This document shows, one piece after another, positions 8,728-16,912 of a stretch of 64,000 nt of DNA; the first letter of the stretch is position 1, and the number at the start of each line of letters is the position of its first letter. The stretch is from contig NZ_CP134399.1 of assembly GCF_002968295.1 (NCBI RefSeq), positions 2,914,001 to 2,978,000 of the forward strand. Reading direction: 5' to 3'. The stretch is from Mycobacterium sp. ITM-2016-00317 (GTDB lineage: Bacteria > Actinomycetota > Actinomycetes > Mycobacteriales > Mycobacteriaceae). Position numbers and translations under genes: made by a program. The notes below the pieces were generated by a model. That model searched no databases. It was not told where the DNA came from and saw only the letters and a list, made by a program, of their open reading frames with translations.

Positions 8728-10223
8728 CCCTGGATGTCACGCTCGTCATCCCGACCATCGGGCGAAAGTCGCTGTCGGAACTGCTCACCGCGCTGTGCGA
8801 CGACGACGGCCAGAAGCCCGCGGAGGTGATCGTCGTCGACGACCGCGCCGTACCCCGGCCGCTGCCGCTGCCGCACGGTCTGGCCATTCAGGTGCTCCAC
8901 AGCGGGGGACGGGGTCCGGCGGCGGCGCGCAACGTCGGCTGGCGGGCCGCGGCAACCCGGTGGGTGTGCTTCCTCGACGATGACGTCCTGCCCCACCCCG
9001 GGTGGCTGCGCGCGCTGCGCAGTGACCTGACTGCCGCGGAAGCGGCGCGGGCAGCCGGATCCCAGGGCGGCATCGAGGTGCCCCGCACCGGTGCACAGCG
9101 ACCGCCCAGCGACGACGAACGCCGCACGCTCCGACTGGCCGACGCCCGGTGGATCACCGCCGACATGGCGTATCGGCGGGACGTCCTGGTGGCGGTCGGC
9201 GGGTTCGACGACCGCTTCCCCCGCGCCTACCGGGAAGACTCCGACCTCGCACTGCGGATCGTCTCGGCCGGGCACCGGATCATCGAAGGGGCCCGCCGCT
9301 GCACCCACCCGGTGGCCCCGGCGACCCGGTTCACCTCGGTCCGGGTGCAGATCGGCAACCGGGACAACGCGCTACTGCGCCGCAAGTTCGGCCCCCAGTG
9401 GCGGTCTCGTATCGGGGAGGGCCGCGGTCGCATGCCGGCCCACACAGCGACCACGGCCGCCGCCGTCGCAGCGACGGTCGCGGCAGTACTGAGAAAGCGC
9501 GCCACCGCCGCCGCCTGCGTGCTGCTGTGGGCCGGGCTCACCGCCGAGTTCGCCGTCCGCCGCTTCCTCAGCGGTTCCCGGACCTTCTCCGAGCTGGGGT
9601 CGCTGGCCTCGACCAGCGCGCTGATTCCGCCGGCCGCGGTGGCGCACCGGCTGATCGGGGAGTGGCAACACCGCAACGCGCGACCGGAACCGCCGCTGGC
9701 GGTGCTGCTGGACCGCGACGACACCTTGATCCAGGACGGTCCCTACCTCAGCGACCCGGACGGTGTCGTGCCGATGCCCGGCGCCGACCGCGCGCTCGAC
9801 CGCCTCCGCAGTCGGGGACTGTTGCTGGCAGTGGTGACCAACCAGTCCGGGGTGGCGCGCGGGTTGATCACGCCGCGCCAGCTCGTCGAGGTCAACGCGG
9901 CGGTCAGCGGCCGGCTGGGCCCGTTCGACTCCTGGCAGGTCTGCGTACACGGCGAGGAGGACGGCTGCCGGTGCCGCAAACCGGCGCCCGGCATGGTGCT
10001 GTCCGCAGCCGCCGAGCTGGGAGTGCCGCCGAGCCGGTGCGTGGTGATCGGCGATACCGGCGGCGATGTCACGGCGGCGTTGTCGGCCGGGGCGCGGGCA
10101 GTGCTGGTGCCGACCCGAAGGACCCTGCCGGATGAGGTCGCCGCTGCGCGCGCGCATCCCCGGGCCGCGGTGGCACGCACGCTGAACGACGCGGTGGACC
10201 TGGTGCTGCTGGAGGCGCGGTGA
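8724..10223 (+). CDS. Fusion protein: GT2 glycosyltransferase + GmhB-like heptose-bisphosphate phosphatase (HAD)
   Basis: 499 aa starting in an ATGA overlap. Residues 1-250 are a GT2 domain (TLVIPTIGR, EVIVVDDR, CFLDDDVLPHPGW, and an EDSDLALR acid cluster). A hydrophobic Ala-rich stretch about 240-300 separates it from a HAD domain beginning near 322: LLDRDDT (motif I Asp330 and Asp332), VTNQSGVARG, CVHGEEDGCRCRKP (zinc ligands as in GmhB) and VIGDTGGD. GmhB removes the 7-phosphate of heptose 1,7-bisphosphate. The GmhB motif is normally DRDGT, so the Gly-to-Asp change in DRDDT is unusual. With GmhA and HldE downstream, heptose phosphatase activity is the best reading. Confidence 0.85.
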   Translation: MTLDVTLVIPTIGRKSLSELLTALCDDDGQKPAEVIVVDDRAVPRPLPLPHGLAIQVLHSGGRGPAAARNVGWRAAATRWVCFLDDDVLPHPGWLRALRSDLTAAEAARAAGSQGGIEVPRTGAQRPPSDDERRTLRLADARWITADMAYRRDVLVAVGGFDDRFPRAYREDSDLALRIVSAGHRIIEGARRCTHPVAPATRFTSVRVQIGNRDNALLRRKFGPQWRSRIGEGRGRMPAHTATTAAAVAATVAAVLRKRATAAACVLLWAGLTAEFAVRRFLSGSRTFSELGSLASTSALIPPAAVAHRLIGEWQHRNARPEPPLAVLLDRDDTLIQDGPYLSDPDGVVPMPGADRALDRLRSRGLLLAVVTNQSGVARGLITPRQLVEVNAAVSGRLGPFDSWQVCVHGEEDGCRCRKPAPGMVLSAAAELGVPPSRCVVIGDTGGDVTAALSAGARAVLVPTRRTLPDEVAAARAHPRAAVARTLNDAVDLVLLEAR

Positions 10224-11238
10224 CGTCGGCCCTGGTCGCCCGGCTCGACAGCGCCGGGGACGTGTTGATCACCGGTCCGGCGATCCGGGCGGTGGCCAAT
10301 GCCCACGACAGGGTGGTGATGCTGGCGGGTCCGCGGGGGCGGGCCGCGGCCGAACTGCTGCCCGGTGTGGACGAGATCATCGAATGGCAGGCCCCCTGGG
10401 TGGATTTCGACGCGCCGGAGCTCACCTCCGCGCATGCCGACGACCTGATCAAGCGGCTTCGCGACACCGCGCCGGAGCGGGCCTACATCTTCACGTCGTT
10501 CCACCAGTCGCCGTTGCCGTTGGCGCTGCTGTGCCGGATGGCCGGCGTGCCGTGGGTCGGCGCGAGCAGCGTCGACTACCCCGGCAGCCTGCTCGACCTG
10601 CGTCACCAGGTCCCCGACGGCGTCCCGGAACCGTTGCGCGCGCTGTCGCTGACCACTGCCGCCGGGTCCGGCTCCCGGAAGGGGACACCGGAAACCTCAG
10701 AATCACCCGGCCGCCGCCACTGCCGGCGTGGTTGGCACCGCAGCTGGGGAGCGACGGTTTCGTCGTGTTCCATCCCGGGGCGGCCGTGCCGGCGCGTCGC
10801 CCCGGCGCGGACCGCAGCGCGGCGATGGTGGCGACGCTGGCACGTGCCGGCTACCGGGTGGCGGTCACGGGCGGCGCGAACGAGCGGGAGCTGACCGCAC
10901 AGGCCGCTGCCCAGCATGCGCTGGACCTCGGTGGACGGACGAGCTTCGCCGAGTTGGCCGCGGTGCTGGCCGCTGCGCGGGTGGTCGTGGCGCCCAACAC
11001 CGGAGCCGCACACCTGGCAGCCGCGGTCGGGACGCCGGTGGTTTCGCTGTTCGCACCGGTGGTGCCGGCCTCGCAGTGGGCGCCGTACGGCGTACCGGTC
11101 AAAGTGCTCGGGAACCAGGACGCCGCCTGCCGTGGTTCGCGGGCGCGCACCTGCCCGTTGGACCGCCACACCTGCCTGGACGACATCAGCGACATCGCAC
11201 TGCTGACCGCGGTGCAGGAGTGGGGAGGCACACCATGA
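10220..11238 (+). pseudogene. GT9 heptosyltransferase-like gene, split by a -1 frameshift
   Basis: The N-terminal half reads from 10220 (SALVARLDSAGDVLITGPAIR, typical first strand of GT9). The C-terminal half is in another frame up to 11238 (FHPGAAVPARR, VTGGANERE, APNTGAAHLAAAVGTPVVSLF). Continuity is restored by one extra base near the GGG at 10664-10666, giving TTAAGVRLPEGDTGN. There is no A-rich or U-rich slippery heptamer, so this looks like a single-base deletion or a sequencing error rather than programmed frameshifting. Both ends keep ATGA overlaps with the neighbours, which suggests the gene was recently, or still is, intact. GT9 enzymes transfer heptose from ADP-heptose. Confidence 0.75.
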
Positions 11239-11804
11239 TCGCGACACACTTCGACGACCTGATCGAGGCGGTGCACCGCTGCCGCGGGCACATCAGTCAG
11301 GTCGACTCCTGGGGGCACCGGCTGGCCGAGGTGCTGGTCGGCGGCGGGCGACTGCTGGCGTGCGGCAACGGCGGCAGTGCGGCCGAGGCGCAACATCTGA
11401 CCGCAGAGCTGGTCGGGAGATTCAAAGACGAGCGGCAACCGCTGTCCGCCATCGCCCTGCACGCGGACACCTCGGCACTGACCGCGGTCGTCAACGACTA
11501 CGGCGGTGACGAGATCTTCGCCAGGGGAGTCCGCGCCCACGGCCGCCGTCACGACGTGCTGGTGGCGCTGTCGACCAGCGGCACGAGCCACAACGTGTTG
11601 ACCGCGGTCAAAGCCGCGCACGAGATCGGGATGAGCACCTGGGCATTCACCGGTCCGGCACCCAATCCGCTGGCGGCCATGTGCGACAACGCGATCAGCG
11701 TCGACGCACCCGACACGGCCACCGTGCAGGAAGTACACCTGCTTCTGGTCCATGCGTTGTGCATGGCGGTGGACGAACGGATCCTCGGCGGGGTGAACGC
11801 ATGA
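11235..11804 (+). CDS. gmhA: Phosphoheptose isomerase (SIS domain)
   Basis: 189 aa, the normal GmhA length; starts in an ATGA overlap. SIS-domain features: CGNGGSAAEAQHLTAELVGRF near residues 43-63 (the N-terminal phosphate loop and substrate contacts), ALSTSGTSHNV near residue 115 and the C-terminal VQEVHLLLVHALC with the catalytic His region. It converts sedoheptulose 7-phosphate to D-glycero-D-manno-heptose 7-phosphate, the first committed step of ADP-heptose synthesis. The neighbours are HldE and the GmhB fusion, so the assignment is well supported. Confidence 0.92.
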   Translation: MIATHFDDLIEAVHRCRGHISQVDSWGHRLAEVLVGGGRLLACGNGGSAAEAQHLTAELVGRFKDERQPLSAIALHADTSALTAVVNDYGGDEIFARGVRAHGRRHDVLVALSTSGTSHNVLTAVKAAHEIGMSTWAFTGPAPNPLAAMCDNAISVDAPDTATVQEVHLLLVHALCMAVDERILGGVNA

Positions 11805-13192
11805 CCGCCGGACCGCTGGTCGTCGTCGGAGACGCGATGCTGGACCTCGACATCGAAGGCGCCGCGACCCGGCTGAGCCCCGAAGCCCCGGTCCCGGTGG
11901 TCGACGTCGAGCGCAGCTGGCAGCGCCCCGGCGGCGCCGGGCTGGCAGCGCAGCTGGCGGCACGCACCCGCGACGACGTCGTACTGATTGCCGGTATCGC
12001 CGAAGATGGCGCCGCCCGACAGCTCTCAGATCTTCTCCGGTCCGCGGGGGTGCACCTGATCGCGTTGCCGATGCGTGGCGACACCGTCACCAAGACCCGG
12101 GTCAGGGCGCGCGGGCAATCCGTGTTGCGCATCGACCGAGGTGCGGCCACGCCGGTCCCGGGTCCGCTTCCCGGGCATGCGGTGCAGGTGCTGGCCCGGG
12201 CGCAGGCGATCTGCGTGGCTGACTACGGCGGCGGGGTGGCGGCGCTGCTGGCGGTCCGCGAGGCGCTCGGTGTCGCGGCCCGCCGCGTGCCCGTGGTGTG
12301 GGATCCGCACCCGCGCGGGGCTTCGCCCACGTCGGGTTGTCGTCTGGTGACCCCGAACGAGGCGGAGGCGCAACACTTCTGCGGTGGCCACGGCAGCGCC
12401 GGGGTGATACTGCGGGAACGATGGAACGCCGAAGCGGTGTGTGTGACGCTCGGCGCCCGAGGCGCCCGGGTCTTCGGCGCCGACGGCAGAACGACCCACA
12501 TCGGTGCACCGGCCCTGACCGGCGCCGGGCCGGTAGGCGACGCGTGTGGTGCCGGCGACCGGTTCGCCGTGGCGGCAACCGCCGCAATGGCCGACGGCGC
12601 GGATCCGGTGGCCGCCGTCACCGAAGCCGTCACCGCCGCAGCGCGATTCGTCGCGGCGGGCGGGGCTGCGGCGGTGTCCTCGCCGGTACCGCCCGAGGTC
12701 CGGTCCCACACCGACGACCACGGCGTCACCGACGCGGTCGCCCTGACCGAGCGGCTGCGCGCCGCGGGCCGCACCGTGGTCGCCACCGGCGGGTGTTTCG
12801 ACCTGCTGCACACCGGCCACATCCGATTGCTGCGCACTGCACGGCAACTGGGCGACGCGTTGGTCGTGTTGATCAACGCCGACGATTCGGTGCGGGCGCT
12901 GAAAGGTCCCGACCGGCCGGTGATGGCGGCCGCAGACCGGGCGAGGGTGCTGGCCGCGCTGGCATGCGTGGACGCCGTGGCGGTATTCGACGAACCCACC
13001 CCGGAGCGGCTGCTGGCCGACATCCGGCCCGACATCTGGGTCAAGGGCGGTGACTACACCGCGGACGCGCTACCCGAAGCCGGCGTCGTGCGGGCCCACG
13101 GCGGCGACGTCGTCATCGTGCCGACGGTGGCCGGCTACTCCTCCTCCGCCCTGATCGCCGCGGCGCGGTCCGGGCCCTCCCAAGAAAGGTGA
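11801..13192 (+). CDS. hldE: Bifunctional heptose 7-phosphate kinase / heptose 1-phosphate adenylyltransferase
   Basis: 463 aa, both HldE domains in the usual order. Residues 1-305: PfkB/ribokinase fold with GDAMLDLDIEG, RPGGAGLAAQLA and GDACGAGDRF (catalytic Asp near 253). Residues 320-460: nucleotidyltransferase with ATGGCFDLLHTGH (HxGH motif about 336-339), NADDSVRALKG and the C-terminal GYSSSALI. It phosphorylates heptose 7-phosphate at C1 and later adenylates heptose 1-phosphate to ADP-heptose. Starts in an ATGA overlap with gmhA. No HldD-type 6-epimerase was recognised nearby, so the product is probably ADP-D,D-heptose. Confidence 0.93.
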   Translation: MTAGPLVVVGDAMLDLDIEGAATRLSPEAPVPVVDVERSWQRPGGAGLAAQLAARTRDDVVLIAGIAEDGAARQLSDLLRSAGVHLIALPMRGDTVTKTRVRARGQSVLRIDRGAATPVPGPLPGHAVQVLARAQAICVADYGGGVAALLAVREALGVAARRVPVVWDPHPRGASPTSGCRLVTPNEAEAQHFCGGHGSAGVILRERWNAEAVCVTLGARGARVFGADGRTTHIGAPALTGAGPVGDACGAGDRFAVAATAAMADGADPVAAVTEAVTAAARFVAAGGAAAVSSPVPPEVRSHTDDHGVTDAVALTERLRAAGRTVVATGGCFDLLHTGHIRLLRTARQLGDALVVLINADDSVRALKGPDRPVMAAADRARVLAALACVDAVAVFDEPTPERLLADIRPDIWVKGGDYTADALPEAGVVRAHGGDVVIVPTVAGYSSSALIAAARSGPSQER

Positions 13193-13197
13193 TGCAC

Positions 13198-13902
13198 ATG
13201 GCAGACCACTCACACCCCAACCCCGGCGCGGTGCTGATCACCGGCGGCGCCTCCGGCCTCGGGGCGGCGGTCGCCGACGCGGTGCGGCAGCGCGGCGGGA
13301 CACCGCTGGTGATCGACAAGGACCGCCCCGCCGACGGCATCGCGCACGTCTGCGCGGACCTGGCCGACACGGACGCCGTGGACGCCGCGGTCGCGACACT
13401 GGCCGACGAGGCCGGCGGCCCGTTCACCGGAGTGTTCACCGCGGCAGGCATCGACGCCTGCGGCACCCTGCGCGACGTCCCCGCCAAGGAATGGGAGCGC
13501 GTGGTCATGGTGAACCTGCTCGGCACCGCCGCGGTCGTCAGGTCGGCGCTGCCGCACCTGTCGAACGGCCGCAGCCGCATCGTCACGTGCGCGTCGACAC
13601 TCGGCATCAAAGCGGTCAGCGACGCGACCGCCTACTGCGCATCGAAGTTCGGGGTCGTCGGGTTCACCCGCGCCCTGGCCGCCGAACTCGCCGGCGACAT
13701 CGGGGTCACTCTGCTGATCCCGGGCGGCATGCACACCGCGTTCTTCGACAGCCGCACCGAGCAGTACAAGCCCCCGCCGGACGCCAAGCTCAACCAGCCC
13801 GCCGATGTGGCCGCGGCCGTGCTGTTCGCGCTCTCGCAACCGCCCGGCTGTGAGATACGGGAACTCGTCGTGTGCGCGTCCACGGAATCGTCATGGCCCT
13901 AG
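13198..13902 (+). CDS. Short-chain dehydrogenase/reductase
   Basis: 234 aa from the ATG at 13198, chosen because AGAAAGG at 13183-13189 is 8 nt away; an ATG at 13192 is too close to it. Classical SDR: TGGASGLGAA near the N-terminus, a Ser in CASTLG and the YCASKFG catalytic Tyr-Lys pair. It is too short and of the wrong SDR class for HldD. In this operon it may oxidise or reduce a heptose intermediate or a transferred sugar, but that is inference. The last 10 nt overlap the next gene. Confidence 0.8.
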   Translation: MADHSHPNPGAVLITGGASGLGAAVADAVRQRGGTPLVIDKDRPADGIAHVCADLADTDAVDAAVATLADEAGGPFTGVFTAAGIDACGTLRDVPAKEWERVVMVNLLGTAAVVRSALPHLSNGRSRIVTCASTLGIKAVSDATAYCASKFGVVGFTRALAAELAGDIGVTLLIPGGMHTAFFDSRTEQYKPPPDAKLNQPADVAAAVLFALSQPPGCEIRELVVCASTESSWP

Positions 13903-14849
13903 CCGCCGACGACGGCGAGCCGCGGACCATCGTGGTGCTGCGGGCGCTCGGGCTCGGCGACCTGCTCACGGCCGTGCCCGCGCTGCGCGGGCTGCGCCGG
14001 CGTTATCCGGACGCCAGGATCACGCTGGCCGCGCCCGAACGCTACCGCGAACTGGCTCTGCACACCGGAGCGGTCGACGAGGTGGTCGACACCCCCGCGC
14101 TCGGTCCGGTTCGCGGGGTGGCGGAGCGGCCGGACCTCGCGGTCAACCTGCACGGCCGAGGACCGGAGTCGATCGCCGCACTGCTGGCACTGCGTCCCAG
14201 GATGCTGTTCACCCATCGGCACGACGACTTCCCCCAGACCGCCGGCCCACAGTGGCAAGCCGACAAGCACGAGGTGGACCGCTGGTGCCAGATGCTGCAC
14301 TGGGCCGGCATCGTCTGCCGCGCAGACGATCTACACATCGAACGGCCACCGGGTTATCCCGACCACTCGGACACCGTCGTGATCCACCCCGGTGCCGGCG
14401 CTCCGGCCCGGCAGTGGCCGGTACAGCGATTCGCCGAGGTCGCCGCGGCACTGGCCGGGCAGGGCGTCCCGGTGGTCATCACCGGCTCACCCGCCGAGGC
14501 CGAGCTCGTGAAAGAGGTCCGGTCTGCGGCGGGATTGCCTGAGTCGGCGATCTGGCCGGTGACGTCCGACCTGCTCGCACTGGTCGCGTTGATCGCCGAC
14601 TGTCGACTGCTGATCTGCGGAGACACCGGTGTCGGTCACATCGCGACCGCCACCGGGACCCCGTCGGTGCTGCTGTTCGGCCCCACCCCGCCGCAGCACT
14701 GGGGCCCGCGCGGCCACGGATGCCACGTCACGCTGTGGGCCGGCGATCGCGGAGACCCGCACGCCGACACCCCGGACGCCGGCCTGCTGCTGCTGACGGC
14801 TCCGCGGGTGCTGTCCGCGGCCCGAGACGTACTGGCGCAGTGCCCATGA
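13893..14849 (+). CDS. Glycosyltransferase family 9 (heptosyltransferase-like)
   Basis: 318 aa from the ATG at 13893 (a GTG at 13872 is in frame). GT9 signature: VVLRALGLGDLLTAVPALRGL at the start, VIHPGAGAPARQWP near residue 165, and CGDTGVGHIATATGTPSVLLFGPTPPQHWGP, described here in pieces, in the donor-binding lobe. The family moves heptose from ADP-heptose in Gram-negative LPS core synthesis. Here the acceptor must be a different glycan. Intact, unlike the GT9 gene at 10220, so the operon keeps at least one apparently functional copy. Confidence 0.88.
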   Translation: MALAADDGEPRTIVVLRALGLGDLLTAVPALRGLRRRYPDARITLAAPERYRELALHTGAVDEVVDTPALGPVRGVAERPDLAVNLHGRGPESIAALLALRPRMLFTHRHDDFPQTAGPQWQADKHEVDRWCQMLHWAGIVCRADDLHIERPPGYPDHSDTVVIHPGAGAPARQWPVQRFAEVAAALAGQGVPVVITGSPAEAELVKEVRSAAGLPESAIWPVTSDLLALVALIADCRLLICGDTGVGHIATATGTPSVLLFGPTPPQHWGPRGHGCHVTLWAGDRGDPHADTPDAGLLLLTAPRVLSAARDVLAQCP

Positions 14850-16150
14850 ACAGCGACATGCGTGTCGGGGTCGTCGGCACCGGCTACGTCGGATTGACCA
14901 CCGCGGTCTGCCTTTCCGGCCACCGGGGCGCCGACACCGTCGCCGTCGACATCGACCGGATGAAGGTGGACCGGCTCAGCGCCGGCGTCGCCGTACTGGA
15001 CGAGCCTGGCCTGGCGCGACTACTCACCACCGGCACCGACACCGGGACGCTGCGGTTCTCCACCGACTTCGCGGCGCTGGCCGACCGCGACGTGGTGTTC
15101 GTCTGCGTGCCGACCCCGCAGGGCAACGACGGCGCATCCGATCTGCGGGCGCTCGACGACGCGGTCGGCCGTCTCGCCGGTGTACTGCGACCGGGTGCGG
15201 TGATCGCGGTGAAATCCACTGTCCCGGTGGGTACCACCCGGCGGTTCGCTTGGCGGCTGGCATTCGCCCGGATCGGTGTGGTGTCCAGCCCGGAGTTCCT
15301 CCGGGAAGGCCATGCGGTCGCCGATTTCGTGCACCCCGACCGCATCGTGGTGGGCGCACTCGCCGACCGCGACGCCGACCAGGTGTGTGCCGCCTACGGG
15401 GACATCGGACCGCTGCTGCGGATGAGCCCGGAGAGCGCGGAGTTGGCCAAATACGCCAGCAATGCGTTCCTGGCGGTGAAGCTGTCCTACGCGAACTCGA
15501 TCGCGTCGTTGTGCGCGCGACTGGGGGCCGACATCGGTGACGTGATCGCCTGCATGGGCGCCGACGACAGGATCGGCCCGTCGTTTCTGCAACCGGGACC
15601 GGGATGGGGCGGGTCCTGCCTGCCGAAGGACACCGCAGCACTGGTGCACACCGCGCGTTCCCACGACGTGCTGCTCGGTGAGGTGGAAGCGGCCCGGGTC
15701 ACCAACGCCGCGCAGACGCGACGCATCGGCAATGCGCTGCGCGAAGCGTTGGGCAGCGGTCTCACGGGCACCCGGATCACCGCATTGGGACTCACCTTCA
15801 AGGCGGCCACCAGTGACACCAGGGATTCCCCTGCGCTCGCGGTGTGCGCCCATCTGGCGGCCGAGGGTGCGGTGGTGAGCGGCTACGATCCGCGCCTGCC
15901 CGCCATCGATCCGGATCAGCTGGAGCGGGCGCGGGTGACCGCCGTCGACGACCCGTACCGTGCCGCGAAGTCCGCGGATGCGATCGTGGTGCTGACCGAG
16001 TGGCCGGAGTTCGGTGATCTCGACTGGTCGGCGATCGCCGACCATGCGCCGGGGGCGGTGGTCGTCGACACGCGTCGGCTGCTCGATCCCGGCGCGGTCA
16101 GATCCGCCGGACTCGGTTACCTGGGCAGCGGGTGCCCGGATGGATTCTGA
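14846..16150 (+). CDS. UDP-glucose 6-dehydrogenase
   Basis: 434 aa. N-terminal NAD fold VGVVGTGYVGL, then FVCVPTPQ, KSTVPVGT, SPEFLREG and the catalytic Cys258 in GGSCLPKD; the C-terminal domain has LGLTFKAATSDTRDSPAL. It oxidises UDP-glucose to UDP-glucuronate with 2 NAD+. The product can feed the epimerase at 6064. Starts in an ATGA overlap as the last gene of the glycan operon. The final 34 nt overlap the convergent phoU-like gene. Confidence 0.93.
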   Translation: MNSDMRVGVVGTGYVGLTTAVCLSGHRGADTVAVDIDRMKVDRLSAGVAVLDEPGLARLLTTGTDTGTLRFSTDFAALADRDVVFVCVPTPQGNDGASDLRALDDAVGRLAGVLRPGAVIAVKSTVPVGTTRRFAWRLAFARIGVVSSPEFLREGHAVADFVHPDRIVVGALADRDADQVCAAYGDIGPLLRMSPESAELAKYASNAFLAVKLSYANSIASLCARLGADIGDVIACMGADDRIGPSFLQPGPGWGGSCLPKDTAALVHTARSHDVLLGEVEAARVTNAAQTRRIGNALREALGSGLTGTRITALGLTFKAATSDTRDSPALAVCAHLAAEGAVVSGYDPRLPAIDPDQLERARVTAVDDPYRAAKSADAIVVLTEWPEFGDLDWSAIADHAPGAVVVDTRRLLDPGAVRSAGLGYLGSGCPDGF

Positions 16151-16809
16151 TGCTCGTCACCGCCGCGGAGGAGTTGGTGGCCGGTGACCTCGAAATGGAC
16201 ACGTCGGGCGATCTCGACCGCATGATCGGCGAAGCGCTCGTAGAAGCGACCCACAAGTACGAGGTCCGCCGCCACCGTCGGCCCGTGCTGCCACTGCGGC
16301 TCCATCAGCCGGGCGAACAGCTGGCGGTGCAGAGCGTTCATCCGCTCGTCACCGTCACAGACCCTGCACGCCAGCTCCGGGTCACGACCCCGGACGGTGG
16401 CTTGGGCCAGATCGGCCAGTTCCACGGCGAGCGAAGCCATCTCGGAGAAGAGATCGGCGATGTCGTCCGGCACGGCCCGGTCGGGGTGCCTGCGCCGCGC
16501 AGTGCGTGCCACGTTCGAGGCCAACCCGCCCATCCGGTCGGCGTCCGCGGCGATGTAGAGCGCGGCGACGACGGCGCGCAGATCGCGCGCGACGGGCGCC
16601 TGCAGCGCGAGCATGCTGTACGCGCGGTCGTGTACCGCGGAGCCGAGCCGGGTGAGCCGTTTCAATTCGAAGGCGACGCGCTCGGCGGTCGCCGGGTCGC
16701 CGTTGAGTAGTGCGACCGACGAGACACCCATGATCGCCGAGGCGCGCCCGCACATGTCGGCCAGATCCTCGGTGAGGGCCTCAAGGGCCCGATGGAACTC
16801 ATCGCGCAT
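16117..16809 (-). CDS. PhoU-like protein
   Basis: 230 aa, close to the usual PhoU length. Two three-helix repeats are visible, with an N-terminal FHRALEALTEDLADM, a metal-site-like DADRMGGL near residue 90 and YERFADHAVEIARRVHFEVTG in the second repeat. PhoU dampens the PhoR/PhoB phosphate response and Pst transport and is linked to persistence. No pst genes are next to it. A ribosome site GTGGAG precedes the ATG, and a SigF-type promoter sits 33 nt upstream, so stress control is likely. Confidence 0.85.
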   Translation of the reverse strand: MRDEFHRALEALTEDLADMCGRASAIMGVSSVALLNGDPATAERVAFELKRLTRLGSAVHDRAYSMLALQAPVARDLRAVVAALYIAADADRMGGLASNVARTARRRHPDRAVPDDIADLFSEMASLAVELADLAQATVRGRDPELACRVCDGDERMNALHRQLFARLMEPQWQHGPTVAADLVLVGRFYERFADHAVEIARRVHFEVTGHQLLRGGDEHQNPSGHPLPR

Positions 16810-16841
16810 GACAACTCCACGTGTCTTCCGTTTCAGGGGCC

Positions 16842-16866
16842 TTACCCTGGGGGCGCTGGGTCAAAC
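16842..16866 (-). promoter_or_regulatory. SigF-type promoter for the phoU-like gene
   Basis: Minus strand: GTTT (16866-16863), 15 nt, GGGTAA (16847-16842). This fits the SigF consensus, with an expected 5' UTR of about 26 nt including the GTGGAG ribosome site. Confidence 0.65.
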
Positions 16867-16912
16867 CGAGTAGGTTCGGAGCGTCCGAGCACCACGGCGA
16901 ACGGATCGCGGT

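Noticed and set aside
10664..10690. Programmed -1 frameshifting in the GT9 gene
   Set aside because: No X-XXY-YYZ slippery heptamer or strong downstream structure; a one-base deletion or read error is simpler.
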